A stretch of 64,000 bases of DNA from Fallopia convolvulus (GCA_964016875.1 OZ024724.1:8604501-8668500), one strand, 5' to 3'; positions 20,026-33,009 are shown, numbered from the stretch's first letter. Made by a program: numbers and translations. Notes: generated by a model not told the origin, from the letters alone.

Positions 20026-21404
20026 AGATAACAGAGCGATTGTCAAATAAATAAGGTTAACAAAAAAATAAAAAATAAAAATTTATGGTGCAAAGTTTGA
20101 GTTATTGTAACAATATTTTTATTTGTGCAAAGTTTTTGGGTGCTAGATGCAAATTTATTTGGTTGGGAATTTTGATACGAAACGCATACGAATAGTCTCA
20201 GAGGTTTGTTGTGATTGGACTGAGTATCTGAAGCCCAGCCCAGTTTCAGGCCCATAAGCATAGTACAAAACTAAGTTTAGGGATTTTGGCCCATTATGAA
20301 AAAAATAAATCCAGATGCATAGGCCCACCTGTTTACCTCCTCTCATCTGATTATGATATGAATCAATTTGGCTCGATTCGATGCCTTTGTTTTTGCCGGA
20401 CATTTTTTTCCCTCTCAAAAAGAAGAGCAGTAGAAGTGAAAATCAAACAACAAACATATAGCTCGAGGAGGCAACCATTAATAGATTGGATTATTTTGTT
20501 CTACTATACATACAGACACAGATATTTTAAAATATTGTGACATTTTTCCTTATAGCACATTTAATCAATTCTTCATTTTCCAACTCGATCTTATGCATGT
20601 TCTCATATGCAAGTTCTTAGTTCAATAACGTACTATTGAGCTGAGCAGTTACGTTAAAGAAGAAGCGAAAAGTTTAAAGACGATGAAGCCAAAAGGATTT
20701 CAATCCTTTATTGGAAGGGACAAAATTCGGCAGCAGAAAATATAGATACTTTAAAAGAAAAAGTTTCACAAATTAAAATGCGAAGGCTTGATGGCAGATC
20801 TCGAGAGAAAAGAGATGATCGGAGTTTGCTTCTGATACACACCTTCAATGGTGTCAGATCTCTCTCGCACTCAAACAGTGAACTCACCAACAACAAAAAC
20901 CAATTTGAATTATATATATTATTAAAATAAGTAAATAATAAAAAGGATTAAAGTATTATACCCTCGCTCACTCTTCATCTAACCAAACTTGCCAAGTTAT
21001 CCAATCAATGCATAGAAAAACCTTCCATGTATATCATGAGTATGCACATCATAGTACTGTATACAATCAATGATATAATATACGGAGTATAATGTTATTC
21101 AGTCTTGTTCCCATGAAATTTGTGAAAAACTTTATGTGTAAAATTACTAAAATCCTATGGAAAAATTGATAAATTCGTCACAAAAAAAAAATTAATAAGT
21201 TGATATGGAGAGATAATTTTTCTCAACTCTATCTATGACCTTTTTTCTCAATTCCATTGGAACTAAATTCAATGTTATTAGGTAATTAATAAAAATACAG
21301 TAAATGTGTGATTGGCTCACAAATAAATTTTCAAGAAGTTGAAAATTTCCAACAAGTATGAGAATCAAAATATATTCCATATCGGAAATTCTGATATAAA
21401 CATG
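20026..21404. other. intergenic region with a small LINE-like scrap
   Basis: No gene supported. Around 20448-20475 ACATATAGCTCGAGGAGGCAA matches, apart from a gap, the RNase H end of the LINE at about 30130. It may be a second LINE remnant. The rest is unrecognised. Confidence 0.3.
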
Positions 21405-21752
21405 CCTTAGCAACTCTAATCGTTCACGTCGTCGCTTGTGCAACTCTTCGACATGCGATCTATGTGGTGACCTGGTGGGGTCCACTCTCCATATTTTAGG
21501 CGATTGTGAAAAGGGGAGGGACGTCTGGAGGGATTTCTTGATTGATGCTCGGGTCACGACGTCTTTCGATGGTAATCTAGCTGCAACAATGGCTAAGGCA
21601 AAGTTTTACTCGGGGAGGGAGTGGCCCACGACCTTCGCTTATGGTATTTAGTGGCTATGGCGCTGGCACAACACTTCTATTTTTGGGACCGTTCGTAACT
21701 GCAAGAGAGTGTCGTGGAACGAAAAAGGGGAGTGAGTTGTTGAGAGTTTATG

Positions 21753-23635
21753 TGTTGGTGATTTGTGTCAAGTCATCAAATCCCTAGTAGAGCATGTTGA
21801 GGTTTAAAGTCATATTGGGAATGTCGACATGGTGTGTTGACATATATGACTTTCCAATATCAATTGTTATCATAAGATCCAATAGGAAAAACGCACACCA
21901 CATCCGAGACGAGGAACCTCGTGTGCACCGTTGCATGGCAAAGGCGCGCCTTGGCGTAGGCGTCGCTCGGTGCAGAGGCGCGGTGCAAGCGCGGGGCTCG
22001 GCTTGGACCTCGAACTTGAGGTTCAAGGCTCGACATTGTGTGGGGCGCGCCTATGAGTGAACTTGAGGTTCAACTCAAGGCTGCAAGGGCGCGCCTAGGT
22101 GGTGCGATGGCACGGTGGAGCTAGGGACTTGGTTGCGAGGCTGCGGTGGAGCTCTCGGCGCGCCTATGGCACGGTTCCGAGGCTTCGAGCATGAATTGTG
22201 AGGCTAAGGTAAGGTTTTGAGCTTATACATTGAGTCTTATAACTTTATGCATGTTCTAATGTGAATTAGAAAGCTTCTCTAAGCTTGGTAGATGCTTTGA
22301 GCAAGAACCAAAGCTTGAGTTTAGCTTGGCACATAGTTAAATACGCTAGAAAGAAGTTTGCAAGCTTCATACTAGCTTAGAGTGAACTCTAGGAGCTTCG
22401 ACAAGCTCAAGACTCATTGTACATGCTTTATAAGAAGCTCATGTAGCTAGGAAGTAGCTCAAAGAAGCTCAATATAGCTCACACTAGCTTAAGTTAGCTC
22501 AACTAGCTAGAAATTCAACTCAACCTAGCTCACACTAGCTCACGCCAGCTCAACTCACTATAAGCTAGCTCATGGAGCTAAGGGTAGTGACACTCCTAGG
22601 TGACCTAGCTTGGCACCTAGCTATGCTAGCTAGGTGGTGGGGCTGGTGGGCCGGCCCAAGGGGCGCGCCTGGTGGGCTGGTGGGCCGCGCATGCACGCGC
22701 ATGGCATGGGCTGTTGGCCATGCCATTGGGCCGTGTGCATGGGCTTTTTGGATTGGATTTTGGGCTTCATCTTTGGGCCTTTATAGGCTGGATTTAAAGA
22801 TGATTTGGAGTCCAAGGGGGGATGCACTTGGACGCCCCATTTGATGACAAGGAGAGAGGGAAGGTAGTTACAACAAACTCCCTTAATTTACTCTCAACCA
22901 CACACGTGTGCAACCGATTTGTAACCGCCGCCCATGGCAGTTTTTGGGCAGTTTCTCACGCCTATTTAAGGGGCAAATGATGGCCATTTGAGGCATGAAA
23001 CAATTGAGAAAAAACCAGACTTGGTCCCAAAGAAATCGGTAGAGAGAATCAAACAAGAATCTAGGGTTCTTGTCGGATTTGAGTGTAAACACAAGAGTGT
23101 TCTCAAGTGCGTGTGTGGTGGCATGGATCGAAGTTCTTCTACAAAGAAGGAACCTCAAGATGGATGGTAAGGGCAGTACGTTCATGTGAAGGACGAACCC
23201 CAAACGTCCATGGAAGACGACTTCGTTCAAGTCAAGAGCGAAGAAGAATCAAAGGACTCGAACAACGTACGCTTGTCTTCAATGGTTGTGTCTTGCCAGC
23301 ACTCCATTGGTTTATTTATTACGTTTTATCTCACAACGATATTGCACAACCCTTGGCATGGAATAGGGGCAATATACGTTGAAGGAAAGCGGGATCTCAT
23401 CCCGTGACTCGTAGTGTTATATCCAAGTCAAATTACTTAACATGAATAAGGAGTCGATGGTGATTGCCTTCGTGGCCTACACCCACGAGACTACCCTTCA
23501 ATGGGTCTACTCGTCATGCCTTGATTATCCATTGGATCTACAAGGATCGACTTTCCTTCAACAAGATAAAGCAAATATATTAAAACGATTGCATGTTAAC
23601 CCTATTTGGCTAGTAGACAACAACGAAAACCAACA
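21753..23635 (+). repeat. left LTR
   Basis: TGTTGG...CCAACA, 1,883 bp. It holds five GGCGCGCC sites, an AGCTCA-rich stretch at 22380-22620, and a TATTTAAG TATA-like box near 22964. Confidence 0.92.
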
Positions 23636-23683
23636 ATCTTCAACGTATATTTGTATTTATTTGCTTTCGTTTTGTTCAAGTCT

Positions 23684-24211
23684 ATGTTTGCTTTGTTGAT
23701 TTATGTTTTTAAGTTTGAGGATAAGACTGAACGAGGGGATAAGACGGTGCATGACATTACCTCGCAATTGAGGGAAGTCAAAATAGAGCCTTCGAGTCCC
23801 ATTCGACCCATCGAAATGCAAGGCGGACTCATGGACTTTGATGAATGGGTAGAAGAGTACAACAAGAGCAATCTTTATTGGGATTGGGTCCTTGCTAACG
23901 TAAGGTGTGAACCTGATTTCAATGATGCCCTACAAGGTGAGGTTTTAAGGCCTCAACCCTCCATGGTGATGGAGAATCATGGTCCAAGGCGAGATCATGA
24001 GGCTAGGCATATGTACTCGTCATTCAAGCGCCATGGCAAGTCAAGGGTGAAGTACTCACGTGCTAAACCAAGAAGAAACGTCCCTAGGGGCGTGGCCTTG
24101 GGAGATGGTGGGGCGTTGGTAGGAGGAAAGTATTGGCAAGTGGTCTATGGAGACCAAAGGCCAAAGAAGCCCGTTTATTGTTCTCTTTGTGGCGTGAGAC
24201 GCCAAGGCTGA
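23684..24211 (+). CDS. unknown protein of the LARD-like retrotransposon
   Basis: The frame is open to TGA at 24209-24211. An in-frame ATG at 23684 lies inside the interior; a start further left would fall in the LTR. The product is about 175 residues: a hydrophobic start, an acidic middle (GGLMDFDEWVEEYNKSN), a basic region (KSRVKYSRAKPRRNVPRG) and a terminal CSLCGVRRQG. The single Cys pair suggests half a zinc knuckle, but no gag, capsid or envelope domain is recognised. It is the only substantial frame in the interior. It may be a gag relic or chance. Confidence 0.4.
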   Translation: MFALLIYVFKFEDKTERGDKTVHDITSQLREVKIEPSSPIRPIEMQGGLMDFDEWVEEYNKSNLYWDWVLANVRCEPDFNDALQGEVLRPQPSMVMENHGPRRDHEARHMYSSFKRHGKSRVKYSRAKPRRNVPRGVALGDGGALVGGKYWQVVYGDQRPKKPVYCSLCGVRRQG

Positions 24212-27200
24212 TTTGTACTTGTAATTGTTTCCTATTTTATGTACGTGTGTGTATGTATGTAGCATTAGATGTGTGCTAAAACTATGTGTGGTGTGTATGC
24301 CTTGACTAAAGGGCTATTAGTGTGTGTGTTGATCATGATAAAAGATCAAGTGATTGTTTATGTCATGAAATAAACTATGGTTTGATTAAATGTTAATCTT
24401 AACGACATGTGTGCAAGAAAAGGACTTAAGTCTAATTCTTGGAATCAACTTCGAAAGTTTGATTGTTGGTTTCGTTCACTAAGAATGATCCAAACTAGAT
24501 TACCCTAGAGTCGACCATTCTTTGATTGGTACGACTCATGCTCTAGACTACCTTCGGGTCTACTAGAGTAATTAGATTACCTTCGGGTCTACTAATGTAA
24601 GGGTCTACTAGATTGCCCCCCACGTGAGAGGGCATGCACATGTTGGCCATGTATGCACTAAAGAACACATAGAAGAGATGGTAAGAGTCTCTTGATAAGA
24701 TGCATGTGGAATTCACTAAGTGAGTTCATGAAAATCATGTTTCTTATGGAAAAAGGGAAACAAGGAAGTCTTGATTGGTTTAGATTAAGACTTGTAGTAT
24801 AATTTGTAAGAGAGCAATGGTTGGATGAGAGTGAGATCTCTCATGGCTAAGTCAATTGAGTTTGACAAGGAATGAAAAGTGTCAAATGGAAGTTTTTGAT
24901 ACTTAGACATGATGAATAATGTTCATGTCTAGACCGTTTTATCATATGGTTGAATCCTAAATGAATATGACTTGTCTAAATTGGAAATGTGGTTTGTTGT
25001 TGACAATATGAATGTTAGCATGTTAGTTTGCCTTAAGAAAGACATGGTAATGTCAAAAGAAATTGCTTTGCAAAGAAGTTTGGGATCGGCGCATAAGGTG
25101 GCTAGGGTTTGAACCTAGACACGCCTAGGCTAAGCCATAGGCGCGCCGAGCGGTGTCGAGACTCGACATCGATCCTCGGAGCGTTGGGCGCTCGGTAGGA
25201 TCCCATGGAGCATCCGAGGCACGCCCTAGGAGGGGTCGTTTCCAAGAACCCCTTGGTGCTTGGCACTAGACGAGGATCGTCGCATGGGGGAGGTGTTGGA
25301 TCAATTGCAACACCATGGCCTTAGCCTTGGCACGATCTCGGGATCGAGCACGCCAAGGCACGCCGAGTCGAAGCACTCGGCACATGGCAAGGCCAAGGAT
25401 GCGAGGCGAGGCTGAATCGCACGGACCCGAGGCGTCGCAAACCAAGTCCGAAGGACTCGGCATGCAACGACGCGGTACGAGGTTTGAACCTCGACACGGC
25501 CAGCGTGCGCAAGGGCGCGCCGCGGCTGGGTGACGCCGTCACCACAGCACGATCGGGTGTGCAAGGCGCGCCGAGGCTGGTTGGAACCGAGCCTTGGCTC
25601 CGACGAAGCGCTCGACGCACGGCGTCGGTGTGCCCATGATTGGCACAATAGGCGCGCCTACCACAAGGCAATTGATTGATTGGTTTAAATCAATGAAACC
25701 ATGTTTGAAGTCATATTTGGCTTACTTATTTTAGGGTTTAATTTATTTTGTGATTGAAGTAGGAAAACTTGGTCTATCACATGTTCCATATGATTGTTTA
25801 GATTGCTCATGTTTTATGTCATTGGTTTGGATGGTTAGAACTTTTTTGAGAAATTTGAAAGGCTGGTTTTGTGACTTTCAAATAGACAAGTTATGGTCTG
25901 GGAAAGACTAAGAGGAATATGTTGAATCCTCGGATCCAAGGAAAGTGTCAAGAGTCATAAGGCTTGAAATTGACAACTTTGGTTAATTAGTCTTATGGTT
26001 GAGGAACCATTGAAAAGATTAATGGAAATAATGACATGGTAGAAAAGACAAGTCTTAACATGTGTGAAATCACTTGTGGATAAGATGATTGTCATATGAG
26101 CATGATTCTTCTTGTTTAATTGAATCATCTAATTGGAAGATGATGATCCTATGGGAACTTCCAATGAATTGGAAGTTAGGATGAAAGGAACATAAAGTGG
26201 ACTACTTTGTGTTTGAATGGCCAAGAGAAAATTAATGTCATTAGGAAATCTTTTAAAGATTCTATATGCTTTGCATGATGTAATATAGAAAGTTTAGTCA
26301 CTTGTGATTGATTAGTGTCTAATGAGTCTATATTGTAATGACATGATATACTTGGTAGAAACCAAGTTATAAGGTTAAAGATGATAAGACCTTGTTCTTC
26401 TTTGGTTAAATATGAAGATGTCAATGTATAGAGGTGAAGGTGGATTAGATTATTCTAAATCTTCATCTTGGTTAGAAATACATTGAGATGGAATTGAGAA
26501 TTCCATGATTATACACATGATTGAGAGACATCTTGAATTTATGAACACATGGTTATAATTGGATGTGTCATGACTTGGGGACGCTCAAGTGGATATTAAG
26601 ATGTGGATATCTTGACATAGGCCATTTGTCAAAGATATGAATGATGCATGAGGCATTGTATGTGTATGAAACTTCCTAGGTTGGAAAAGTTTGAAAGCAA
26701 ATTGGGTCACTCAATTTAGGAAGACCTTTTGTCGCGCGTTTGGGTCATAAATTCCTTTTGAGTGATAGGCCGGCATTCTTGGAGTTTCCAAGAGGCAATT
26801 TGCGATACTCCAACTTCTAAAAGTTGGAAAGTGATATCTAAGTATGAGGGAACCTTGTAATGAGGCACATGCCATAACTTAGTGTCAACTCGTTTGATTT
26901 TTGTAAAGCACAACGAGGTTGTTGGTTTCTCTCCGAGAAGATCGACATAAGTGATTGTGTTAATTTCAATCGAGGGATGGGGGTAACAATCCTTACAACT
27001 CTTAGATTTGGATACCCAATTCCCCTACATCGAAAGGTGTGGGATGAATTCAATGTGGAAAGCCAAATTGTGGAGTTGGAGAGCATTCATAATATTTTAG
27101 ATATTATTATTACCCATCAAGGTTTATGCTCTAGGCCACATGAAACCTAGTTTTGAAACGGAGTTTTCATTAATGAGTTTTGGTTTCTTATGTGGAGCAT

Positions 27201-27543
27201 GAGAGGAAACTCAACTATGCATATGTGGAAGTATAAGGCTTCTTCCAAGTTAGAGTAAGTAAGGATGACTCAACTAATACATATGTGAGAGGATATGGGA
27301 CGAAAGAGCCTTGTTTACAAAAGCGTCAAAAGGATAAGATAAGCGTAAGAGACTCATGTGTGAGAGTTACTACGTGTACTTAGACAAGTTGATGTGGTTC
27401 AAACCTTAGGAGCACCACGATTCTTTAGTGCATGAATGTGATGATCACAAGGTGTAAATTCAAGTCTACGGACATTTACACTTATACATAGATTCTGTTT
27501 ATTAAATTCGAGTCTTGATGACATGGCTCAAATGGGGGAGGAA
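24212..27543 (+). other. non-coding interior of the LARD-like element
   Basis: No pol domain is found in any frame. A GC-rich patch at 25140-25660 carries four GGCGCGCC sites. The remainder is AT-rich with many short GATT/ATGG words. The polypurine tract is at 27529-27543. Confidence 0.7.
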
Positions 27544-29426
27544 TGTTGGTGATTTGTGTCAAGTCATCAAATCCCTAGTAGAGCATGTTGAGGTTTAGAG
27601 TCATATTGGGAATGTCGACATGGTGTGTTGACATATATGACTTTCCATGATCAATTGTTATCATAAGATCCAATATGAAAAACGCACACCACATCCGAGA
27701 CGAGGAACCTCGTGTGCACCGTTGCATGGCAAAGGCGCGCCTTGGCGTAAGCGTCGCTCGGTGCAGAGGAGCGGTGCAAGCGCGGGGCTCGGCTTGGACC
27801 TCGAACTTGAGGTTCAAGGCTCGGCATTGTGTGGGGCGCGCCTATGAGTGAACTTGAGGTTCAACTCAAGGCTGCAAGGGCGCGCCTAGGTGGTGCGATG
27901 GCACGGTGGAGCTAGGGACTTGGTTGCGAGGCTGCGGTGGAGCTCTCGGCGCGCCTATGGCACGTGTCTGAGGCTTCGAGCATGAATTGTGAGGCTAAGG
28001 TAAGGTTTTGAGCTTATACATTGAGTCTTATAACTTTGTGCATGTTCTAATGTGAATTAGGAAGCTTCTCTAAGCTTGGTAGATGCTTTGAGCAAGAACC
28101 AAAGCTTGAGTTTAGCTTGGCACATAGTTAAATACGCTAGAAAGAAGTTTGAGAGCTTCATACTAGCTTAGAGTGAACTCTAGGAGCTTCGACAAGCTCA
28201 AGACTCATTGTACATGCTTTATAAGAAGCTCATGTAGCTAGGAAGTAGCTCATAGAAGCTCAATGTAGCTCACACTAGCTTAAGTTAGCTCAACTAGCTA
28301 GAAATTCAGCTCAACCTAGCTCACACTAGCTCACGCCAGCTCAACTCACTATAAGCTAGCTCATGGAGCTAAGGGTAGTGACACTCCTAGGTGACCTAGC
28401 TTGGCATCTAGCTATGCTAGCTAGGTGGTGGGGCTGGTGGGCCGGCCCAAGGGGCGCGCCTGGTGGGCTGGTGGGCCGCGCATGCACGCGCATGGCATGG
28501 GTTGTTGGCCATGCCATTGGGCCGTGTGCATGGGCTTTTTGGATTGGATTTTGGGCTTCATCTTTGGGCCTTTATAGGCTGGATTTAAAGATGATTTGGA
28601 GTCCAAGGGGGGATGCACTTGGACGCCCCATTTGATGACAAGGAGAGAGGGAAGGTAGTTACAACAAACTCCCTTAATTTACTCTCAACCACACACGTGT
28701 GCAACCGATTTGTAACCGCCGCCCATGGCAGTTTTTGGGCAGTTTCTCATGCCTATTTAAGGGGCAAATGATGGCCATTTGAGGCATGAAACATGTGAGA
28801 AAAAACCAGACTTGGTCCCAAAGAAATTGGTAGAGAGAATCAAACAAGAATCTAGGGTTCTTGTCGGATTTGAGTGTAAACACAAGAGTGTTCTCAAGTG
28901 CGTGTGTGATGGCATGGATCGAAGTTCTTCTACAAAGAAGGAACCTCAAGATGGATGGTAAGGGCAGTACGTTCATGTGAAGGACGAACCCCAAACGTCC
29001 ATGCAAGACGACTTCGTTCAAGTCAAGAGCGAAGAAGAATCAAAGGACTCGAACAAGGTACGCTTGTCTTCAATGGTTGTGTCTTGCCAACACTCCATTG
29101 GTTTATTTATTACGTTTTATCTCACATCGATATTGCACAACCCTTGGCATGGAATAGGGGCAATATACGTTGAAGGAAAGCGGGATCTCATCCCGTGACT
29201 CGTAGTGTTATATCCAAGTCAAATTACTTAACATGAATAAGGAGTCGATGGTGATTGCCTTCGTGGTCTACACCCACGAGACTACCCTTCAATGGGTCTA
29301 CTCGTCATGCCTTGATTATCCATTGGATCTACAAGGATCGACTTTCCTTCAACAAGATAAAGCAAATATATTAAAACGATTGCATGTTAACCCTATTTGG
29401 CTAGTAGACAACAACGAAAACCAACA
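27544..29426 (+). repeat. right LTR
   Basis: Same length as the left LTR, with scattered substitutions, many of them C/T or G/A. Confidence 0.92.
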
Positions 29427-29560
29427 TTATGTTGCAAAATTCTTGGGGAATTCACCATTCAAGGCTGAATTGGTGGGACCTTTGCAAGGCCTCACTATTG
29501 CCAAGTTTCTTTAAGTTGAAAAATTAAAAGTAAAGTTGAACGCTAATGCTGTTATGGAAG

Positions 29561-30015
29561 TAGTGGTCCAAGAAATCAGAGAACCGAACCGGAAAAAAAC
29601 CGGCGGTTCCGGAACCGGAACTGAACCGGAACCGGTGGAACCGGGGGTTGGCCGGTTCCGGTCCTGGTTCCACGTTTCTTGGAACCGGAGAACCTGCGGT
29701 TCCGGAACCGGAACCGGACCGAAAATGTCGGTTCCCTCCCTTAAAAAAAGAAAAAATAGCGTGAAAATGGGGAACCGCGATCGCGGCTCCGAAACCGCGA
29801 TTGTTGCTCCGAAACCGCGATCACGGTTTTGCACTTTTAATTTTTTTTAAATTTTTTTTAAATTTTTTTTAAGGTTCGGAACCGAACCGGAACCGCCTCG
29901 GAACCGGAAAAAACCGGAACCGGGAACCGAACCGAGGAACCGGGGGGTTCCCGGTTCCGATTCCAGGGTTCCGAGGAACCGGAACCACCCGATTCCAAAA
30001 CCGGACCCACCACTA
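29561..30015. mobile_element. hAT-type MITE, 455 bp
   Basis: It is bounded by the perfect 8-bp direct repeat TATGGAAG (29553-29560 and 30016-30023), the size used by hAT transposases. Ends are TAGTGGTCC and GGACCCACCACTA (imperfect inverted pair). The interior is packed with GGTTCCGGAACCGG-like words on both strands, as in hAT elements with GGTTCGGTT subterminal repeats. The frames here come only from this repetition. Confidence 0.85.
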
Positions 30016-30300
30016 TATGGAAGTTGTCACTAAGTGCTTTGGCTTGGGTCAACAACTTTCCAAAGCTTAGTCCAAAAATGCAAGGATCTTATTAATAATG
30101 GGGATTGGGAACGATGGAGGTGAAAATCAAACATATAGCTCGAGGAGGCAACCAAGTTGCAAACTAGATGCACACTTTTGGGATTATATCCTTTTCGATC
30201 GCGCCACTTCATGGAGATTGACTCGTGGATGAGCTAGAATATATAACCCTTTTAAGCATTAAATAAAACGGGCTTTGCTCTCCTTTCTCACCAAAAAAAA

Positions 30301-30711
30301 ATATAAACACTTTTAGACTTTTAGTCATTTTATTGTCAATTAATTTTTGGATAAAAATTCACTAGGCTTATATTTGGTAAGATCTTGTGAAAACCTCCAC
30401 ACTAAAATCTATAAAATATATGCCATTTTGATCAAAAAAATTGATTGAAAAATACATGATTTTTTTTTACTTTTATTAATTTTTTTAGTTCTAAGATTTT
30501 ATATAGTAATTTTTTTTTGATGGGGGTAAGGATTATATATGGTTGCCAGAAGTAATACTTGGGTTCACCTAGAGCATCTACTAGGATTAGAATTGATTAC
30601 TAACCAATTCTAGTAATTTAATTACTCAGGAGTAGAGTAGTGTATAAAAAATTTCTTCTTCTATAATTTTTTTTATAAATAATACAGATACTAACTAAAC
30701 ATAATTTCTCA
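30301..30711. other. AT-rich spacer
   Basis: No gene or RNA feature recognised. Confidence 0.3.
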
Positions 30712-31031
30712 GTGCTTGTTTGGTTGAATGTAGGAAGTATAATTCCCAAGAATTTAGTTCATGTGAAGTAATCTACATGAAGTTGCAAGTCATAGGAATT
30801 TAAAAAACATGTTTGGTTAAAAATCTATTTCCTAGAAAATTATGTGGGAAGAAAATCTTACCCACTCTCCCTCAGTAATTATATTACTTTGAAATGTTTG
30901 AATTGAGAAATCCATGGAAGTTAAAAATCATGGGTTTTTCAATAGCTAATATTCAACCAAACACATATATTTTATTAACGTTTTGGAATTTTCGAACTTC
31001 ATGTGAATTTTTTTAACAACCAAACAAGCAC
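30712..31031. mobile_element. MITE, 320 bp (Tourist/Harbinger-like)
   Basis: Inverted ends GTGCTTGTTTGGTTG at both sides. A 3-bp direct repeat TCA flanks it (30709-30711 and 31032-31034). TIR style and 3-bp TSD suit PIF/Harbinger, although TCA differs from the usual TWA. Confidence 0.75.
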
Positions 31032-31036
31032 TCAAA

Positions 31037-32165
31037 TCTACCCTAGTACATTATAAAGAAGAAATCAAGTATGTGTAAAAATTTGCACCACGTGGCATAC
31101 CTTGAATAAAATAATGGAAAAAAAAATTCAACTTAAAAAACTAAATAATAACTCTAGAAAGTCCCCTTCATATTATAATCTAATAATAATCTACCCTAAT
31201 ACATTATAAAGCAAAAACAAAGTTTGTGTAAAAATTTACGCCACGTGACATACCTTGAAAAAAATAATGGAAGAACTTTTTTCAACTTAAAAAACTAAAT
31301 AACAACTCTAGAAAGTCTCCTTCATATTATACTCTAATAATAATTCTAGAAATCACGATTTATCTTAACCACTTTATAAAACAGATAATGGATAGATACC
31401 ATATTGCATGAGTAGAAATTGTTCATATAGTATCACATACTAAAAAAATTAATTAATATACATATATTTTTAAAAAAATTATTTAAATAATAAACATTAC
31501 TAAATAAAAAAATGAATTTATAAAGATTGAAGGCTTTTTAGGTTAAGATTTTAGATCCTCTAAAATATATAATGTGTATATATATAATTTTCTATCTATG
31601 TAAATATTGATTTTATTCTTTAAAAAATCCTAAATATAAAAAATGGCTATTTTAGATTTTATAAAAATAAGTAATGTACCAAATAATTTTTTTTATCTAT
31701 ATAATTTTCTATCTATGTTTATTGATGTTGAGTTGTTGACTGATAAACAATATAATATATACTATCTTAAGATTATGCTAAAATATTTTTATCGGGTTAT
31801 TGAAAAAATTAACGATATAAATTTCTATCAATATTTACGCTGATTTATTATAAAATAGAAACAAACTATATATAAAATTCGCGCTACATGGCACTTAACA
31901 AACCAATATGTTCTTTCATTTATTTATTTATTTATATTTATTATACTTTAAAGTGAATGTAGAAGGTTTGGTATAGAAAAATATTTTTCATATTTATTTG
32001 TTTTTATCTTAAAGATTAGAAAACAAAAAAATGTTAAATTTTATATAAATATCATTAATAACTATTAACATATACATTATCTTTGTGTTTTCTCTTTAAT
32101 TTGTGATAATATATTATATAATATAATTTTTAAAACTACTCGTAAATTTACGGGAATTACACTAG
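31037..32165 (+). mobile_element. non-autonomous Helitron
   Basis: It starts ATCTACCCTAGTACATTATA, a 5' TC terminus. It ends with an inverted repeat CTCGTAAATTTACGGG (32139-32154), a 7-nt spacer, CTAG (32162-32165) and a following T, as Helitrons do. No Rep/helicase. The first about 155 bp are tandemly duplicated (31037-31190 and 31191-31345, sharing CCACGTG and CATACCTTGAA). Confidence 0.7.
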
Positions 32166-33009
32166 TTCTATAAAATAAAGTTCATGTAAATTATGTTTTC
32201 TGCACTTAACCAAACAACCAAACAATAAAAATTATAAGATGAACCCATATCTTTGGCATTTACTTACTGAACAGAAATGGGTCACATGAATGTATCTCCC
32301 TCACATGGAAATGGGAACACGCTCGGTCCACCATTAATTAAAAGCAGTAGAATAAAATCTGTAACTATATATTCCAGCACTGAAAACAAGCTCGAGTTTC
32401 AAATTTAAGTTCAGCCCATGCCCATTCAGCATTTATTCAAGAACAGGAAAATTCAAGATAAAATTCCAATTTAATTGTTTACATAATTACTGGTTTTACG
32501 GAGTATATGACTAGATATAGAAAGAAAAATCAAATCTTTGCCTAAATTTGAAAAGGGGGTAATGATTCAGGAGGGTTAGGGCTATCTCGTTCTTACACAT
32601 GCAGATTCAATGGAGTCATCATCACACAAAAAAGCCATTCATCCAATCATGTGAAGATTAAACCAACAACTGAATCCAACACAATACTAAAAAGGTTTCA
32701 AAATTCATCATGATGACTCCAATCTGTTCATGTCTCTCATCCTGGCTCCCTTTTTCAAACAATACAAAACACACGTCTAAATCAATCCACTACCTCCACA
32801 CTCAAATAATACAAACAAATCCTTCAAACCCTAGCTAACATATACATTTATGGGTTGATCCTAAAATAGAAAATATTACTCTAATCTTAACAATTAATCA
32901 ACCAATTACCCATTTGCCAAAATTTAATTCATCAAAAATAAACCAAGATTTTTGTTTTACCTTGATAGTCGTCAAAAGCATAGGTGATAGGGGGATTTGG
33001 CCTATGGAA
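32166..33009. other. intergenic region downstream of MIR166
   Basis: No gene seen. This may include the 3' part of the MIR166 primary transcript, which reads leftwards. Confidence 0.3.

Larger units (their letters stand above)
21753..29426 (+). mobile_element. non-autonomous LTR retrotransposon (LARD-like), 7.67 kb
   Basis: Two direct LTRs of exactly 1,883 bp (21753-23635 and 27544-29426) begin TGTTGG and end CCAACA. They are flanked by the perfect 5-bp target repeat TTATG (21748-21752 and 29427-29431). A polypurine tract AAATGGGGGAGGAA abuts the right LTR. About 30 LTR mismatches by eye give roughly 98% identity, so the insertion is fairly young. The 3.9-kb interior has no gag-pol, integrase or RT, only one frame of unknown function. 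I see no standard tRNA primer site after the left LTR. The element is unusually rich in GGCGCGCC (14 sites). Confidence 0.92.
21405..30300 (+). mobile_element. LINE (L1-type) 3' remnant, interrupted by two insertions
   Basis: The left piece (21405-21752) reads LCNSSTCDLCGD then LHILGDCEKGRDVW, a zf-RVT domain. The right pieces (29427-29560 and 30016-30300) read AKFLGNSPFKAELVGPLQGL then HIARGGNQVAN, an L1 RNase H-like domain. They end GGGCTTTGCTCTCC then a short A-run at 30293. Removing the LTR element and the MITE at their target duplications restores one LINE order. The linker and RNase H start are missing, so the LINE was already defective. Confidence 0.72.

Noticed and set aside
21784..29198. 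Pairs of frames found twice (e.g. 21784-22026 and 27575-27817)
   Set aside because: They occur twice because they lie in the two LTRs. None resembles a protein family.
29536..30055. Protein frames of 65-107 residues in the GGTTCCGG region
   Set aside because: Produced by the palindromic GGTTCCGGAACCGG words of the hAT MITE.
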